64,000 nt of DNA from Epiperipatus broadwayi (lineage: Eukaryota; Onychophora; Udeonychophora; Euonychophora; Peripatidae): the NCBI GenBank assembly GCA_028023455.1, contig JAQFVV010012512.1, positions 591,413 to 655,412 on the forward strand, read 5' to 3'. A program made the position numbers and the translations under genes. The notes under the pieces are model-generated. The model did not search any database and was not told where the DNA came from. It saw nothing but the letters and a program-made list of their open reading frames with translations. Shown here piece by piece: positions 22,594-36,735 of this stretch. The first letter of the stretch is position 1. Every line of letters begins with the position of its first letter.

Positions 22594-25537
22594 ATATATA
22601 TATAGCTATTATTATTTTTTATTTTTATATAAATATTGAAGCAACCTTGCCAAGCTCAGCAGATCATTATCCTATATTTCCAATATTTCTAAAAAAATAA
22701 ACAGTGCTTGATTTGATACTTATAAAATAAATTTTTACACCCCTTCCACATTAAATTGTCTAATCAACAATTGTGAGGAACAACTCTATCCTGAACAAAC
22801 TTCTCAAACCATATACATGATTTATTGCAATCATGCTAATTGCTGTGCAGTTTATTTTCAGTGAATCTGATGCTAATCGCAGTCAAACTCTCCCAAAATG
22901 AATATCTATATAAAAAAGCCCAAAACAATTTCAACTGCAAAATTCATATTTCTGAACGATGAAAACCAACATGACCACATATTTGAATCCATTCTTCTAA
23001 CAGTCATATGCTTGGAAAAAAAAACACAAACTGTAAAAAAATGACTGTCACATTGCAAATAACACCATTGCCATCAACAAAAAAGAATCATGTCCCCCTG
23101 TCTAAAATGTGGCCCATGTATATCAATGCATTTATATATAATTTATATACAATTTACATAGCATTTATATCAGACTCCTTGTCTAGACTTTGCAGATGCA
23201 TCATTATGTTTATGATATCACTTATAAGATATTAAACCATGCTTAGCGGATTTCATTCAGTGCATATATATATCCCAACCCGAGGCAGTTCGTATATCTC
23301 ACTTTCTAATAAACAATTTTCAAGCTTTTTTATCTAGCCCCTCCAAACACTTATATCTAAATATCAAATATTTTGTAATATATTTGTTATTTGATATATG
23401 AATAATTTAAAGTATAATCAAGCAGTTTTCATTTTTCTTTGCTTTTATCTTATAAGGCACGCTTATTCAAACATTCCACAATACATAAATGCATATAATC
23501 ACTTCTCTACATATTTTAACATTAAAATTTACTTTAACTGAGGATCTGTTTTCATCTAAGAAAACCTCTAATAATCATTAACGATGCCTGATTATTACAT
23601 GTTGTCTATGGGATAAGTATGGAGGCATGCAGATGCCGACTATTTATTTTTAACCCACACATTTTATTTATCTCAATCTTATATAAAAGATTTATGGATA
23701 TGCCAAATGAATATTTACAAATAACATATTTTATCTCATTTATTTGATATTTGAATTTTATGTATTGGCGACAATCCTTGAGTAATCCCCCCCCCCCCAA
23801 ACTGATTCTTATAATAAATGTTTCGTTCTTATCTTTTCAAATCATATTCCTTTTATATTATTTATGCTCCACAAAAATAATTGAACGGTGAAAAAAGCGA
23901 TTTTGTTATTACTTGAATGCTTTTATGTTTACTAACTAAAGTTTTAATTTGATTTTAATACTTTTCAAGCAGATCTAACATTTATTTTAAAATACTTTCG
24001 CTTAAATGAGCACAATGGTAAAATCATTATTTAATATAAATAATGTATTGAAGTAAAACAATTTTTCCATACTTATAGTATTTGTGTAAATCTTGTTTTT
24101 TAAAGTTAATTTACATTTCATTATTTTTGCAAGCAATAGACCATCAAGCAGCCACATTAACACAAGTACACGACTACCAAATCGACAGAATGATATAATT
24201 AAGTAAGATGGTAATCAGTTAATTAAGGAATTATATTAAAACTATATAAATACGGTTTATTTGGGATGATGGTTAATAATAATAATAATAATACATACTA
24301 TAATTAAGGTTTTTAAATAATTTTAACATTTCAATGAGTGATAATGAAAATAATAAAATATATACATAAACCGATAATGCAAAAAAAATTAAAAAGAAAA
24401 CAAAACGCGACTTTCAGAACTAAAGGAGAACATGTTTAAATACATAAAAAGTGATTAGATACTTTTAAGATAATATTAATATATTAATTTGTATTAATTA
24501 CTTCCCCCCTCTCTCTCTTTGAGAAAACTACATTTTATGATAATTTTCGTTAAGTTAAGAATTTTTACAATCTAATGCCGTTATTTAGAACTTGTAATCA
24601 AATTAAACAACCTACTTTATTACCTTTTAAACCCTCTTCAGCTGAGTAAATTTTGTTTGAAAGCAGGGATTAATTTTATTGGTCAATTACATAAAAGTTT
24701 GATTAAATACTATTAGTCAATTATGTTTACAGTATGCTTCTATCCAAAAAAATGTAACATTCAATAAACAGAAATGTTTTAGTTTAGCTTCTAAAAATCG
24801 AATTATTTCATATTCAAATCGGTTGAATATAACAAAAAATTAAAAATAATGTCAATAACTGACGAAAAAATGTGAGAAAAAACATTTGAAAAAAAAAACC
24901 TTCAGAAAAACAAAATAATTATACTTCAACCGATTATTATGTGTCATGGCTAGTTATTTTTTTTTGGGTCTTAGAAATTACTGATTTCTGATTATTCATT
25001 ATTGTTGTTTTTTCTTAGTCTAAAATTCAATATTTTAAATAAAAATGTAAATCTAGATATATTATTAGTCAATATATATATATTAGTCAAAAGAGTGTGA
25101 AAATAAAAAAAAAACACTTAAATATTTATAGGAAATAGTTGCATATTTCTAGAACATCGAATGTCATTGTTACTTTTATTTGCCTTGATTATTTTTCTTC
25201 TAAAATTTACAAATTTTCAAATCAAAGTTTATATTTATGTAAATTAATGTAAAATGTTAATTATCAATGTGAAAAATTATGAGGGATATATTTATTTAAA
25301 TTCAAAATCCATTGGAAAGCATACAACCTTCATAAAACATTTGGGTTTGATTTCTGACTTTGACAGTTAGAAATGCATAGTGAACAATAGCAGAAGCTCA
25401 CAGTCAGTGATTACTGGCTCCTTATAAGGGGGAAAAGTTGTACTATATAAGAATAGATGGAAATAAAAATCCATTTTTTTTTCAAAAATGACTGCCAAAT
25501 GCAGATTTTTTAAAGAACTAAATCAAAATTTTCTATA

Positions 25538-25573
<36 letters not shown>

Positions 25574-25656
25574 GGGTGGTAGTATAGGAGTTATGTCAAA
25601 AATATTTAAATACTGTTAAATGTTAAGAACATTTGTGGTTTATGATAAGATTAGGA
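22594..25656. other. Non-coding stretch with simple repeats
   Basis: Holds a 12-base poly-C (23787-23798), a short (AAT)n (24274-24292) and a (GA)n tract (25539-25569). No coding region or RNA gene seen. Confidence 0.5.
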
Positions 25657-28600
25657 AGACAAGAATGGATGGTGGCTATAGTATATATACCTACTGAAGA
25701 TAATAAAACTATAATGGAGTGGAACAGTAGCATATACGAATGCATAGTTGAGGATATACAAAGTTACAAATAAAAGGCAAAGAGAATAATGGTTATAGAA
25801 AATATGAATGGGAATATTAAAGAAATTGATGATGTAGGTAATAAGAATGGACAGGTTTTGAAGAAGTTTTCTTAGAGAGTGAATTTGAGCATTAAACATT
25901 TATCAAATATTTATGAGGGACAATATACATGGTCTAAAAATAATATATAACAGACAATGGATTAGGTATTAGTAGAGAAAGAGGGAATGAATAAAGTACT
26001 GAAAATTAAAGTGTTTGATAATGAAGAGAGAGTGTGTTATAGTGATCATAACTTTTTTATAATAGAAATAGTAATGTGATGAAAAACAGAAATAAAAGTG
26101 GAAGTGATAGTGAAATATGTGGATGGAGAGATGATGATAAGAGTAAGTTAGAAGAGTATAAAAGAAAAATTGAAGACACCATGGAAGAGTAAGTTGGGGA
26201 TGTGTATAAGGATTGGTGTGGTGAAATAAAAAAAGTGGTAAATAGGGATTGAGGTGAGAGTATTCAGAAGAATAAAAGTAATAAAAACATGAGTGTTAGT
26301 AAAAGTGTAAAAGAGAAAGAAAATGCATGTAGAGAATATAAATGTGTTATTAAAAACAAAGAAAGTGGAAAAGATGTTAGTCTTCAATGGGGAAAGTACT
26401 TAGAAAAAAGGAAGTTGGCTAAAATAAATAATTATATAGAGAGAATAAAATTGAATAGTAAGTTGTTAGACAATATTAATAATAGTGGAGGAGATGGGAG
26501 TAAAAAAATGGAAATAAATTAAAAGAAGGAATATAGGGAAGAGAGAGATAGTATTACTAGATGATGAGGGTGTAAAGGGTAACTCTAGAGAAGAATTAAA
26601 GAATATATTAAATAAGTAGATAATGAGTATAGAAAAGATGTTACATGTGAAGAATAAACTGATAGCAAACACAAAAGCATATAGTAATGGGAATATTAGA
26701 TTTACAGAAAATGAACTGAATGAGACAGGAAAAAATTAAAAAGTGTAAAGGCAAGAGGTTTATATGGATGGGCAGCAGAGATGGTAATGAATTTAGAGCT
26801 GTAAGGCAAAAGTAAAATTGGTATCATGTTTGAATAAGTTGCTGCAGAAGAGACTTTTTCCCTGTAGTTTGTGTAATACAAGATTAAGCCTACTGTTTAA
26901 ATGAAAGAGTAAGAATTATAAAAAATTAAACAGATATAGACTGATATTGGTAACTCAGTTTTATATAAAGTTTTTTTCATATATGGTAGTTGGATGGGTT
27001 GCAAAATGGATGGAAGACATTAATATAGTGACAGAAATGCAAAGAGATTGTCGTTTGGATAAACATATAATTTATTTGTAGTTACACAACTTATGGATAT
27101 GATTAGGTACAAAGGTAAACTGTTATAAATGGCTTTAATGAATATAGAAAAGGCTATGATAGAGTAAATAGAAATAGATTATGGACAAGTTTAGTAAATT
27201 CAGGAATGGATAAATCTTGAGTGGATATTATTAAAAAATTATATGAAAATAATTACAATGTTTATGAATTAGGGAATATAGAAACAGTTAAAGTTAAAAA
27301 TGGGGTGTGACTAAGGCAACGATGCACTACATCACCTATTTTGTTTTTGTTGTACTAGAGAGAAATGGAGAGAGCAATAGAAAAACTAGTAAGAGGGATA
27401 AAGATATTATTAAAAGGTGGCAAGGAAATATATACATTATTGGACTTTTTGTGCTTATTCGGTCTTTAATATATGGAAGTTATGCTTAGAGCTGTGCAAC
27501 GATGGGTAAAAAGATGGGGCTTAAGTTTATTGAAGAAAAATGTAAAGTAATGATGGTTAATATTGGAGAAAGAGAAGACAAATAATTGTTACTGGGGGAT
27601 GAAAAGTTAAGTATGGTGAATAGTTATAACAATTTGGGTATCGACTTAAGTAATCAGAGATATTGCTTAGATAAATGGGGAAAAAATTGATAAATGTTGG
27701 AAAGAAGACAAAAAAATTTCTAAAAAAATTAACAGTATTTTCATATAATAAATATGACATAGCTTGAATTGTATGAAAGGGAGTAGTGGTAACAGGATTA
27801 ACATATGGTAATGATGCATTATATGTTAGTAAATGACTATTAGATTCTTTGGAAAAATTACAAAGATAAGAATGAAGACATGAATTAGATGCAGAAGTGT
27901 GCAAAGAAACAAGGCAATTCAAGAAGAAATGGGAAGAACAAGTTTTTATATGAAAGATGTAAAAAGGAAAATAAAAATGTTCAGTAGATTGCAATTTATG
28001 GATTATAAAAGAATAGCCATATTAGTATTTAATTGAGTTATGAATAAAGGGCAGGTAACGTGATGGGTTAGAAAAATGATGTGATATGCAAAAGATTTGG
28101 ATAAAGGATTTACATCATTGTAGAAAAAGTGGGATGATTGAGTTAGGAGAATTGTTGAGTGTTATAATGGTAAGGAATGGGATAGAAGAATAAATGCATT
28201 AATAAACAATAGAAAATTGGAGAAATGGAGAACTAGTGTGGAAAGTAAAAAGAGTTTACATATATATAGAAATAAATAGAATATTGGATGTGAATTAATT
28301 TATTATAACAGCAAGGCAAATATTTTATTGTTTAAGGCTCGATCGGGATCTTTAGCAACATGAGATTATATACATAAATGGAAAAATATGGGTGATTTAG
28401 TCTGCAAGTTGTGTAAGAAAGACATAGAAAATATTAGACATCTGTTGATTCTGTGTAAATGCTTAGAAATAGAAAAGATACAAATAATAAAGTTGTGGAA
28501 TATTAAATATAAGCAAAATGATTATACAGAAAGTGGGTTATGGATTTTTATGCTGGGTTTGGAAAAAGATAAGAAGGATGTAAATATAAAAACCATGGAG

Positions 28601-28716
28601 TTGACAGATATTATGTTTTGGAAATGGGATGGAGTAGGATATGGAAAAACATTGGGTGGGAAACGGAAAGAGACGATAAGGTGGCTAACAGGTTTCTCTA
28701 GCCATAGTTGCTGAGA
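25657..28716 (+). pseudogene. Heavily decayed LINE (non-LTR retrotransposon): endonuclease, RT and zinc finger remnants
   Basis: The remnants appear on the plus strand in LINE order. First an APE-type endonuclease: MVAIVYIPTEDN near 25667, ENMNGNIKEIDD near 25797 (the GD.N.. motif), and YSDHNFFII near 26038 (the SDH catalytic motif). Then RT pieces: NLFVVTQLMDMIRYKGKL near 27070, an EKAYDRVNR-like motif near 27150 with one base lost, and a degraded 'G(V)RQGC..SPILF' motif near 27303-27350. Last, a Cys-rich finger CKLCKKDIENIRHLLILC (28400-28455) typical of the LINE C-terminus. Many stops and shifts make it dead. It starts inside the endonuclease, so it is 5'-truncated. The minus-strand frames here are shadows. 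Confidence 0.8.
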
Positions 28717-29493
28717 GTTCTCTGATTCCATATACGGAGAAGTCACAGTGCAGCAACATCACATCAATAGACAGTTAAAGTTTAAGACGTTATTAATAGT
28801 AATTTTAGGAAAAGGCCGGTAAATAAAATGGTGGCAATATTACTAGGACTGGCTTTCTATATATTATACTCATTAATATTATATAACACCAAATAAATAA
28901 TTTGATTATTATATTACCAAAAATAAGTATATATTTTACCTATGCAAATAAAAATAAAACCCCCAAAAGTAAATATATATCATTTTACCCATGCAAATAA
29001 AAGTAAAACTAACACCTATTTGTATTGATATGTGAATATTATTTTTGGTATTTAATCAATCCATTTATTTTCTTTAAATTTGTAACATTAGTAATTAATT
29101 ATTCAATCTTTAGCAATAATATCTTATTAGTAAGAAAAATTTAAGTATATTAAAATAAAATGAAATTTAAAATATTACTTGACAATATTTCTTTTTACAA
29201 ATTCAAAATATTTAACAGTTGAGAGTGAAAGTATTTCTGAATGTAATTGTCGTTAATGTTTAAGACTTTTGCTTATTATTACTCTAGTTAAAAAAATGTA
29301 AACTAAGGTTTTTATTTGATATATATATATAAACTATTTTTTTCTTTATTATATATATTCTAGGGTCATATAATACATTCGACAGGCTGAATATTCCAGA
29401 ATTGATAATTTTTGATTTACAAAGCTATAATTAATTAAACCATATTTACCGTTGGTGCAAAAAACTTTTAATTGTACATTTTTATAAAATAAT
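28717..29493. other. LINE 3' tail, then a small two-copy repeat
   Basis: About 28935-28962 and 28984-29011 repeat TTTTACC(T/C)ATGCAAATAAAA with a 49-bp period. Nothing recognisable as a promoter for the GPCR beyond AT-rich sequence; a TA run sits at 29318-29332. Confidence 0.45.
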
Positions 29494-30510
29494 ATGAATT
29501 TCTCCTCAAAGGGTATTTATTGTTTTCCAAATACTACGTTAGACAGTGAAATCCAATTTTATTTACTCGCAGATGTCCATGACATTGTATATTCATTCTT
29601 TCAGCTTATCAGCTCTTCATATATGGAAAGGTTCGCCGTTATATTTCCTACCCTTGGAATAATTGGAAATTCATGCACATTAATAGTGATTTCTAAAATG
29701 AAATTAGCTTATACAATGAAAATTAGTTTAATGTATTATACAATTATTGAATTGTGTGAGGAAATTATAATTATGAGCAATTTAATCTACGCTTTTTTCC
29801 CTGCAAATTATTTTGTCGTTTATTATATGACACACATTTGGTCTCGTTTGGGGCTTTTCTTTGCAGTTTTAAATGGACTTTCATTTATTATGATAACTGC
29901 GCATCGTTTCATATCAGTTTGTTACCCACACGCTAGCAAAATGTTTCTCACGACAAATAATATAACAAGATGCATTTTGACAAGTTTTGTATTAGCCTGT
30001 ATAAATTTAAGTGGAGACTTTTTAATAAACTGCAACAATATATATCAAAATAAAACAATATATGTTTTAAGAGTAAAAGGTGATTTCCAAAATAGTGCAT
30101 TTCTAAAATTAATTTGCTTTTATAATGTACCTCTTGTTATTATTGGATCACTTATGATAGTATATATGAATGTAAAAATAGTTCTAGGATTTGGTGAAAT
30201 GCGTCGTCGCCTTCAACAAGTTTCAGTGACAGTCAGGGATAACGTTTGGCAGGAACAACAAACTCTTTTCATTTTATTAAACAGTATTGTTCTTATTTTT
30301 CTTGCTACAAGCATACCTCTTTTTTTTACTATAGTAAACTATTTAATTTTTCCTTACTTAAAAAATGTAAACTATTGTATAATGTGTTTTTGTTTTTTAT
30401 ATCTAAATCCTATGATATCTTTTTACGTTTTTGTCAGTACCAATCCTGAATTCAGAAAAACATTTTTTGAACTGTTTAAAAAGAGTGCAAAAATTTCACC
30501 ACTAAACTAA
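29494..30510 (+). CDS. Seven-transmembrane receptor, rhodopsin-class GPCR (orphan), intronless
   Basis: 338 residues in one exon. Two N-glycosylation sequons sit in the short N-terminus (N2-F-S, N13-T-T). Hydrophobic segments lie at about 46-67 (with the conserved GN, N59), 77-102, 113-138, 158-180, 204-231 (Pro213), 256-285 (Pro275) and 290-312 (with N305-P306). They are followed by an amphipathic helix 8 (NPEFRKTFFELFKK) and a short tail. The DRY position reads HRF (137-139). Odd points: the usual aspartate in TM2 seems replaced, the W of TM4 and the Cys before TM3 are absent, CWxP in TM6 reads ATSIP, and NPxxY reads NPMIS. It is predicted to sit in the plasma membrane and signal through G proteins, but the changed HRF and NPMIS motifs may alter coupling. 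Ligand unknown; a divergent peptide or chemosensory receptor is possible. It is the only intact gene here. Confidence 0.86.
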   Translation: MNFSSKGIYCFPNTTLDSEIQFYLLADVHDIVYSFFQLISSSYMERFAVIFPTLGIIGNSCTLIVISKMKLAYTMKISLMYYTIIELCEEIIIMSNLIYAFFPANYFVVYYMTHIWSRLGLFFAVLNGLSFIMITAHRFISVCYPHASKMFLTTNNITRCILTSFVLACINLSGDFLINCNNIYQNKTIYVLRVKGDFQNSAFLKLICFYNVPLVIIGSLMIVYMNVKIVLGFGEMRRRLQQVSVTVRDNVWQEQQTLFILLNSIVLIFLATSIPLFFTIVNYLIFPYLKNVNYCIMCFCFLYLNPMISFYVFVSTNPEFRKTFFELFKKSAKISPLN

Positions 30511-31059
30511 ATCATTAGTATACTTATAAAGTACATCAACCTTCTATGAGTCGCAAACAAATGCATTCAATTTTTATATTACTTTAATTCTAATCTGTTA
30601 TTATTATTTACAAATATCCAGATTTATTTAATTCAAGGAAAAAATCAACATTATTACATGTTCCTGTATTTTTACAACTATGAATACATTACATGTAATA
30701 ATTAATATCCTAAAAGAAACATTGTTTTCAATATTTATTACATATCGCATAAATAATTTATAAAATTATGTATATCTACTTTTAAATTTGTAAATATCTA
30801 TTAGTAATAAATAAAGATCTGATATAGACCCAGAACACTGCTTTATTGAACGTTTGTAAAATCCTGAAAAAACGTGTCATGATGGTGTTGTATACTTATT
30901 TCAAGTATTTTGAATATGTTTGAAATTAATTTTTAATAGATGCAAAATAAACTCATTTATTATATTGAGAGCCAGTCAGCTATTTTTTGTTGATGATATT
31001 CAAAAAGAGAAATATAAAATGGTAATCCAAGACAGCTAAAGATATCACAAAACTTGTTG
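30511..31059. other. 3' flank of the GPCR gene
   Basis: AT-rich. AATAAATAAA around 30806-30815 could be the poly(A) signal, about 300 bp after the stop codon. Otherwise nothing. Confidence 0.4.
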
Positions 31060-31887
<828 letters not shown>

Positions 31888-34800
31888 AGTGCACCATTGA
31901 TCCCTCTACAGTATCATGATTAGACCACACTTGGTCACATCTATAACTGGCTTACTAGCCCGACCATAATCTATGATGAGCATAATGAGGTACATTAGCA
32001 ACATAAATATATTACTGATAATAATGATTTTACCTAGCAATATATCCTGCTTATCATATGAATATTAATTATGCTACCTAAGATGACAAGAATATGTATT
32101 ACTTCTGGCTAGATAAATTGTTAAGGACACGGAATGGCACCACTAACAATCTAGATTTAAACTTGTACCTTTTGAAGAGATTCTGTTGCTCCATATCATA
32201 GCTTTGCGTCTTATGAAAGTAACTGGTAATAAAACGCATAAATGAAAAGTGAACAAGCAAAACAGATATAACAATAACACTTTTATTCTGGTAGTAAGAT
32301 GCCAGTTGTCTTTATATCTTCTGAAACACTTAATATTACAGCCCTTGAGAAGGCAGCCACATCACTAGATAAAAATAATATCACATTGTCATTTTTTTAT
32401 TATTTATGAAGTAAATACACATAGTAAAAATATGATAGATATTTTATTATCCAGATGTCACATCAAGGTTGAAATTATATATTTGAAAAAAAAAAAAAAA
32501 ATTACAAATAGATAACGCATACTTAAAAAAATACAAAATACAAATACACATCTTAGTATTAAGAGTACATGGGTTAATGTAAAGAAATAAATTAATATTG
32601 GTTAAATATTAACAATTAGGAGAAAGAAAATATTAATATATACTTTTTTATGTATAATGACAAAATAAATGATATTCTTACTTTAGTCTTTATCATTTTC
32701 TTCTTTGATTTTTGTCTTTGTTCTTCATTAGCAAAATGTAGTTATCCCCCCCTCCCCCGCAAAAAAAAAAAAAAAAAAGAAAAAAAACTGACTCTTCGTT
32801 GCAGTGTTGATAATCTTTGGAATGATTTTTATTACTGCACATTAGTTCACAGATTTTTGAAATGTATTTGTTATTTGTTCATAGGATTTTGAAATATATA
32901 TTTAATTTTTCCTTTTTTAAAAAGTACAGGAAAGAAAAAATATGATGACTAGTCATCATTGAAAATGGAAAACAAAAAAAATATAATAAAAATAGTATTT
33001 TTTAATACTACAATTTTATTCTGAACATCCACAATTTTATAAGTGAAACTCAGCGAATATCTTGGAGTTGATAGCTTTCACAATAGTTTTTCTTCCCTTA
33101 TTTCTGTCGTTTTTTTAAAAAAATAAAATTACAACTAGTTAGCAAACATTATTCTTGTTTGTTTTTGTACAAATATTTGTTTGAAATTAATAACTGCTTC
33201 GTCTCATACGCTGTGAGCCGGCATAATGCGGGCAACAATTTTCAAAATGTAAACATCCCGTTAAAGCTTAATATTAACGGAAATCTTTGCACTAAATGCA
33301 TGCACTTTTTACATTCTCGTTTTCAACTTTCTGTATAGTTTCAGAAAAGGTAAGTTTTATTTTTCTGCGATAAAAAAAAAAAAATTATGATATTTTTTGT
33401 GATTAACTAAATTGAACTTTCTTTGTTTTTCTGTTAATTTTTTAATTTTTATGGAATAGTATTTATTGGGAAAAGTACATCAGAAAAAATATAATTTTTT
33501 ACCGATGTATTTTGAAGACTGAACATTATTGGGGTCCGATTGTAATTCTATATTTTTATATATTTTTTAATTATTACTTAATTTATATATATATTAATTA
33601 TTATTTAAATTTATATTAGATAAAAAATATACAAAAAATTATTATTGAAAGCTGATCAAAAAATAGCTTGTCATTGTGTAAATTTATATCGAAAATTATC
33701 TGCATTTTTGGTATGATGTTGGCTTGGATTCAGTATTTGAATTAGGTGATATGAGCGACAGATATGACTGATTTAGATTTTTCTATAATGTCTTGTCGTA
33801 TACAAAGAGAGGTGCCAGTTGATGTAGCTATTTCTGAATTTATGGTCATAGTAGCGTAAAGCATTATGAGCCCTCAAACCGTATAAAGATAGGAAAAATA
33901 ATACTACATTGCACTGACTCTAAACTAGGAACTTAAGTACTTTATCATTGTCTCTATAATGATTTAAATATTTCATTCACTTTTTATTTTATTTTATTAT
34001 TTTATTTTGTATATGGTGACAATTTTAGTAGTAATTTTCAATAAATTGCAAACATGATTAAAGTTCTTTATTATAATATTCAAATTATACTAATTATTGA
34101 TCAATGTTAACTACTTATTATAATGGATGTTATAGGGGTGACATATTTATTGCAAACCCGTATATGGAAATACATTTTGAAGGGCTACTAGGAAAAATGA
34201 AAGGTACTAATGTTTTTATTTTACTAAGATTTCAAGTGATGGATTACCTTAAGTTAGTGTTATTATATACCATTTTTTTTTAGAAATTTTATGATTAATC
34301 CAACTACCCTACTAACAGAAATATAATTTTAAATTGTATGCATGATAATTTTGAATTTATGAAATAATATGAAAACAATTATTAGAAGTATTAACTTTTA
34401 TTCTTTTTTTATTACTTTGAATATGAATAACTATATTTTTTCAGCTTGATTACATTCTTTGATGTTTTATGTTTCAAAAAATATATATTATGTCATTTTT
34501 CAGTAATATAAAACTAAGTTATGATAAAATTAGTGACTTAACATATTTTTTTAAATATTTAATATGGCTGCTTTTCAAAGAAAAGAAACATAAAACACTT
34601 TGATTACTGATGTTTTAGTGTTAAAAAATAGCGTTGTATTTCAGATTAACTCTTCATTTTTTATAAATTAACCTGCTATTATTTAAAAAACTGATGCAAA
34701 TTACTTTATTATGCATTGATTATTAAATGTTACTACAAAGTTAAATTTAAAAAAGTGTCTTTTTTATTTTATTACATCAAAATCAAAAAGTTTAATCAAT

Positions 34801-36561
34801 ATACAAACAATAAAAGTCTTAGATCGACTGATATTTAACCTTGCAAATATTCAAGACAATATTCTTTATATAAAAAGATAACCATAAGAAAGTGATTTTA
34901 TTTTCTTGTTATAGTGTTGTTGATCAATGAGATAGGAGTTTTTATTATTTATAAGAATACTTACTATTTTAAAAACGATTGTGTATATATATAACCCACA
35001 ATAGAAATTTGTAAAAATTGCCTACATTATTCTTCAATTAGTATGTAGTAAAGCAAGTCACAATTGAAAATATGCTTTCTAAACAAAATTTATATCAACT
35101 AGTTAATGTGCAATGAAGAGAATATTGTTCATATGTTTGGCACTTATACAGATTTGTATTATTTGAAATAAATAAATAAACTGATGATAATGTATGAGTA
35201 AAAGATTATATACTTGGTATATATAGTAAAGTCATAAAAAGATGTAATATGGGATATAATGGGGAGATGGCAAATCATCATCATTGAATAATCACAATTG
35301 CAATTAGTATTATCAATGAATAATCATCAAAAAATATAGAAGGATCACGATAAAATCAGGATAAAATAAAATATACTACTAATAAGTTACTTTACCATCC
35401 TTAACTAAGAATGGTAAACAGTCATCCATTGTGACTTGATTTAAAAGAGATTTTTTATAAAGCAGGTTAATTATTTTCTAGTCAATGCCAAAGTTAGTAC
35501 ATATAAAACACTCATTAGTTCTAAAGGATGTGATTTATGGCATATAACTATATTAATTATTTATGAATATAACCATAATTATACCTTTCTCATTTCAAAA
35601 TCTAGAGGTTAATAAATATACACTATCAGAGTAAAATCTAGGTAATTTTTGGGATTTAGTGGTTAGTAAATATAAATTAAATAAGTGTTGGAGTATTATT
35701 AAGATAGTGTATTACCTGAAATGTCATAAAAAGCATTGCTTATTCGACACTATGCTAAACATTTTTATCCATCACTAGTACTGAAAGAAAAACAATTAAA
35801 CCTCAACAACTCTCTTATAAATTTATTACACTTAATTTAATTGGTTTTAGCAATCATTTTCAATGTTTAGATCCATTTTATTTGCAAATTTTGTAATTTA
35901 CATTTTTTTTTTTACTATATAATTTGCCTTTTTAAACACCTATAGATATATCAACTGAGTTAGCTTTTTTTACCTACATAAGAGATGTAGGTTTACCTTC
36001 CAATGTATTTTTTTATCAAGATATGGAATGACATGAAAATTTTCTATTATCCTTATGGTCATTATTTTAGAAGAAGTAGATTTGTTCTTTTGTTTTTGGC
36101 ATTATTTCCCACTTTTTCTTTCACATAATCAGTGTTGGAATATAATAATTTCACCGGACAATTTGTCTACAATAAGTAGTCCCTTAAATCTAGTTTAGTA
36201 TTCTCTTGCTGCCTGAATTTTAATCTGTTTTGTTTTATGACACTTGTTTTTGCAGCCTACTGTGCAAAACTTTTCTATATTTTATTCTCTTAATCAGATT
36301 CTCTTTATCTTCTATTTTTTTAGCCTTTGAGCAACATAATTCATTTTTTAAATTTGTCATATATATAATGGCAAAATATTGTTTGTTTTACAATTATGAT
36401 TATGCCTTTACCTGGTTGAAAGTATAATTGTTTTTTTTTTTTTGCATTATGTTTATAATTTATTGTTATTATAGCGTCATGATTTACGGAAAATGGCAGA
36501 AATTCTCCCAGACATATTGCAAACGTTATTGGTTAGCAGACTTAAGAGAGAGAGCCAATCA
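31888..36561. other. Long non-coding stretch
   Basis: Very AT-rich with homopolymers, including a C-rich then A-rich run at 32745-32787. About 33200-33350 is less AT-rich and ends in a consensus splice donor (AG|GTAAGT, intron starting at 33350). It could be a first exon, but nothing else supports this. No open frame is convincing. Confidence 0.4.
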
Positions 36562-36735
36562 TTTTTGAGCCAATTTCTAATCTTTCAAACTGAAAGCAGT
36601 TGTTCTCAAAAGTTTTTGAGATTTAGGCAGGAGGAAAAGCCAAGGGTGTTTTTGAGCCAATTTCTAATCTTTCAAACTGAAAGCAGTTGTTCTCAAAAGT
36701 TTTTGAGATTTAGGCAGGAGGAAAAGCCAAGGGCG
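36562..36735 (+). repeat. Perfect tandem duplication, 2 x 87 bp, within a short open frame
   Basis: 36562-36648 is repeated by 36649-36735 with about one base changed. The unit is 29 codons long, so the frame starting at 36493 (81 residues, stop at 36738) stays open through both copies. The encoded unit begins FLSQFLIFQTE and contains FLRFRQEEKPR. No known domain. The near-identity means a recent duplication. Whether the frame is translated is unknown. Confidence 0.85.

Noticed and set aside
25651-27994. Minus-strand open frames of up to 145 residues
   Set aside because: Antisense of the decayed plus-strand LINE; Phe/Ile/Ser-rich without motifs.
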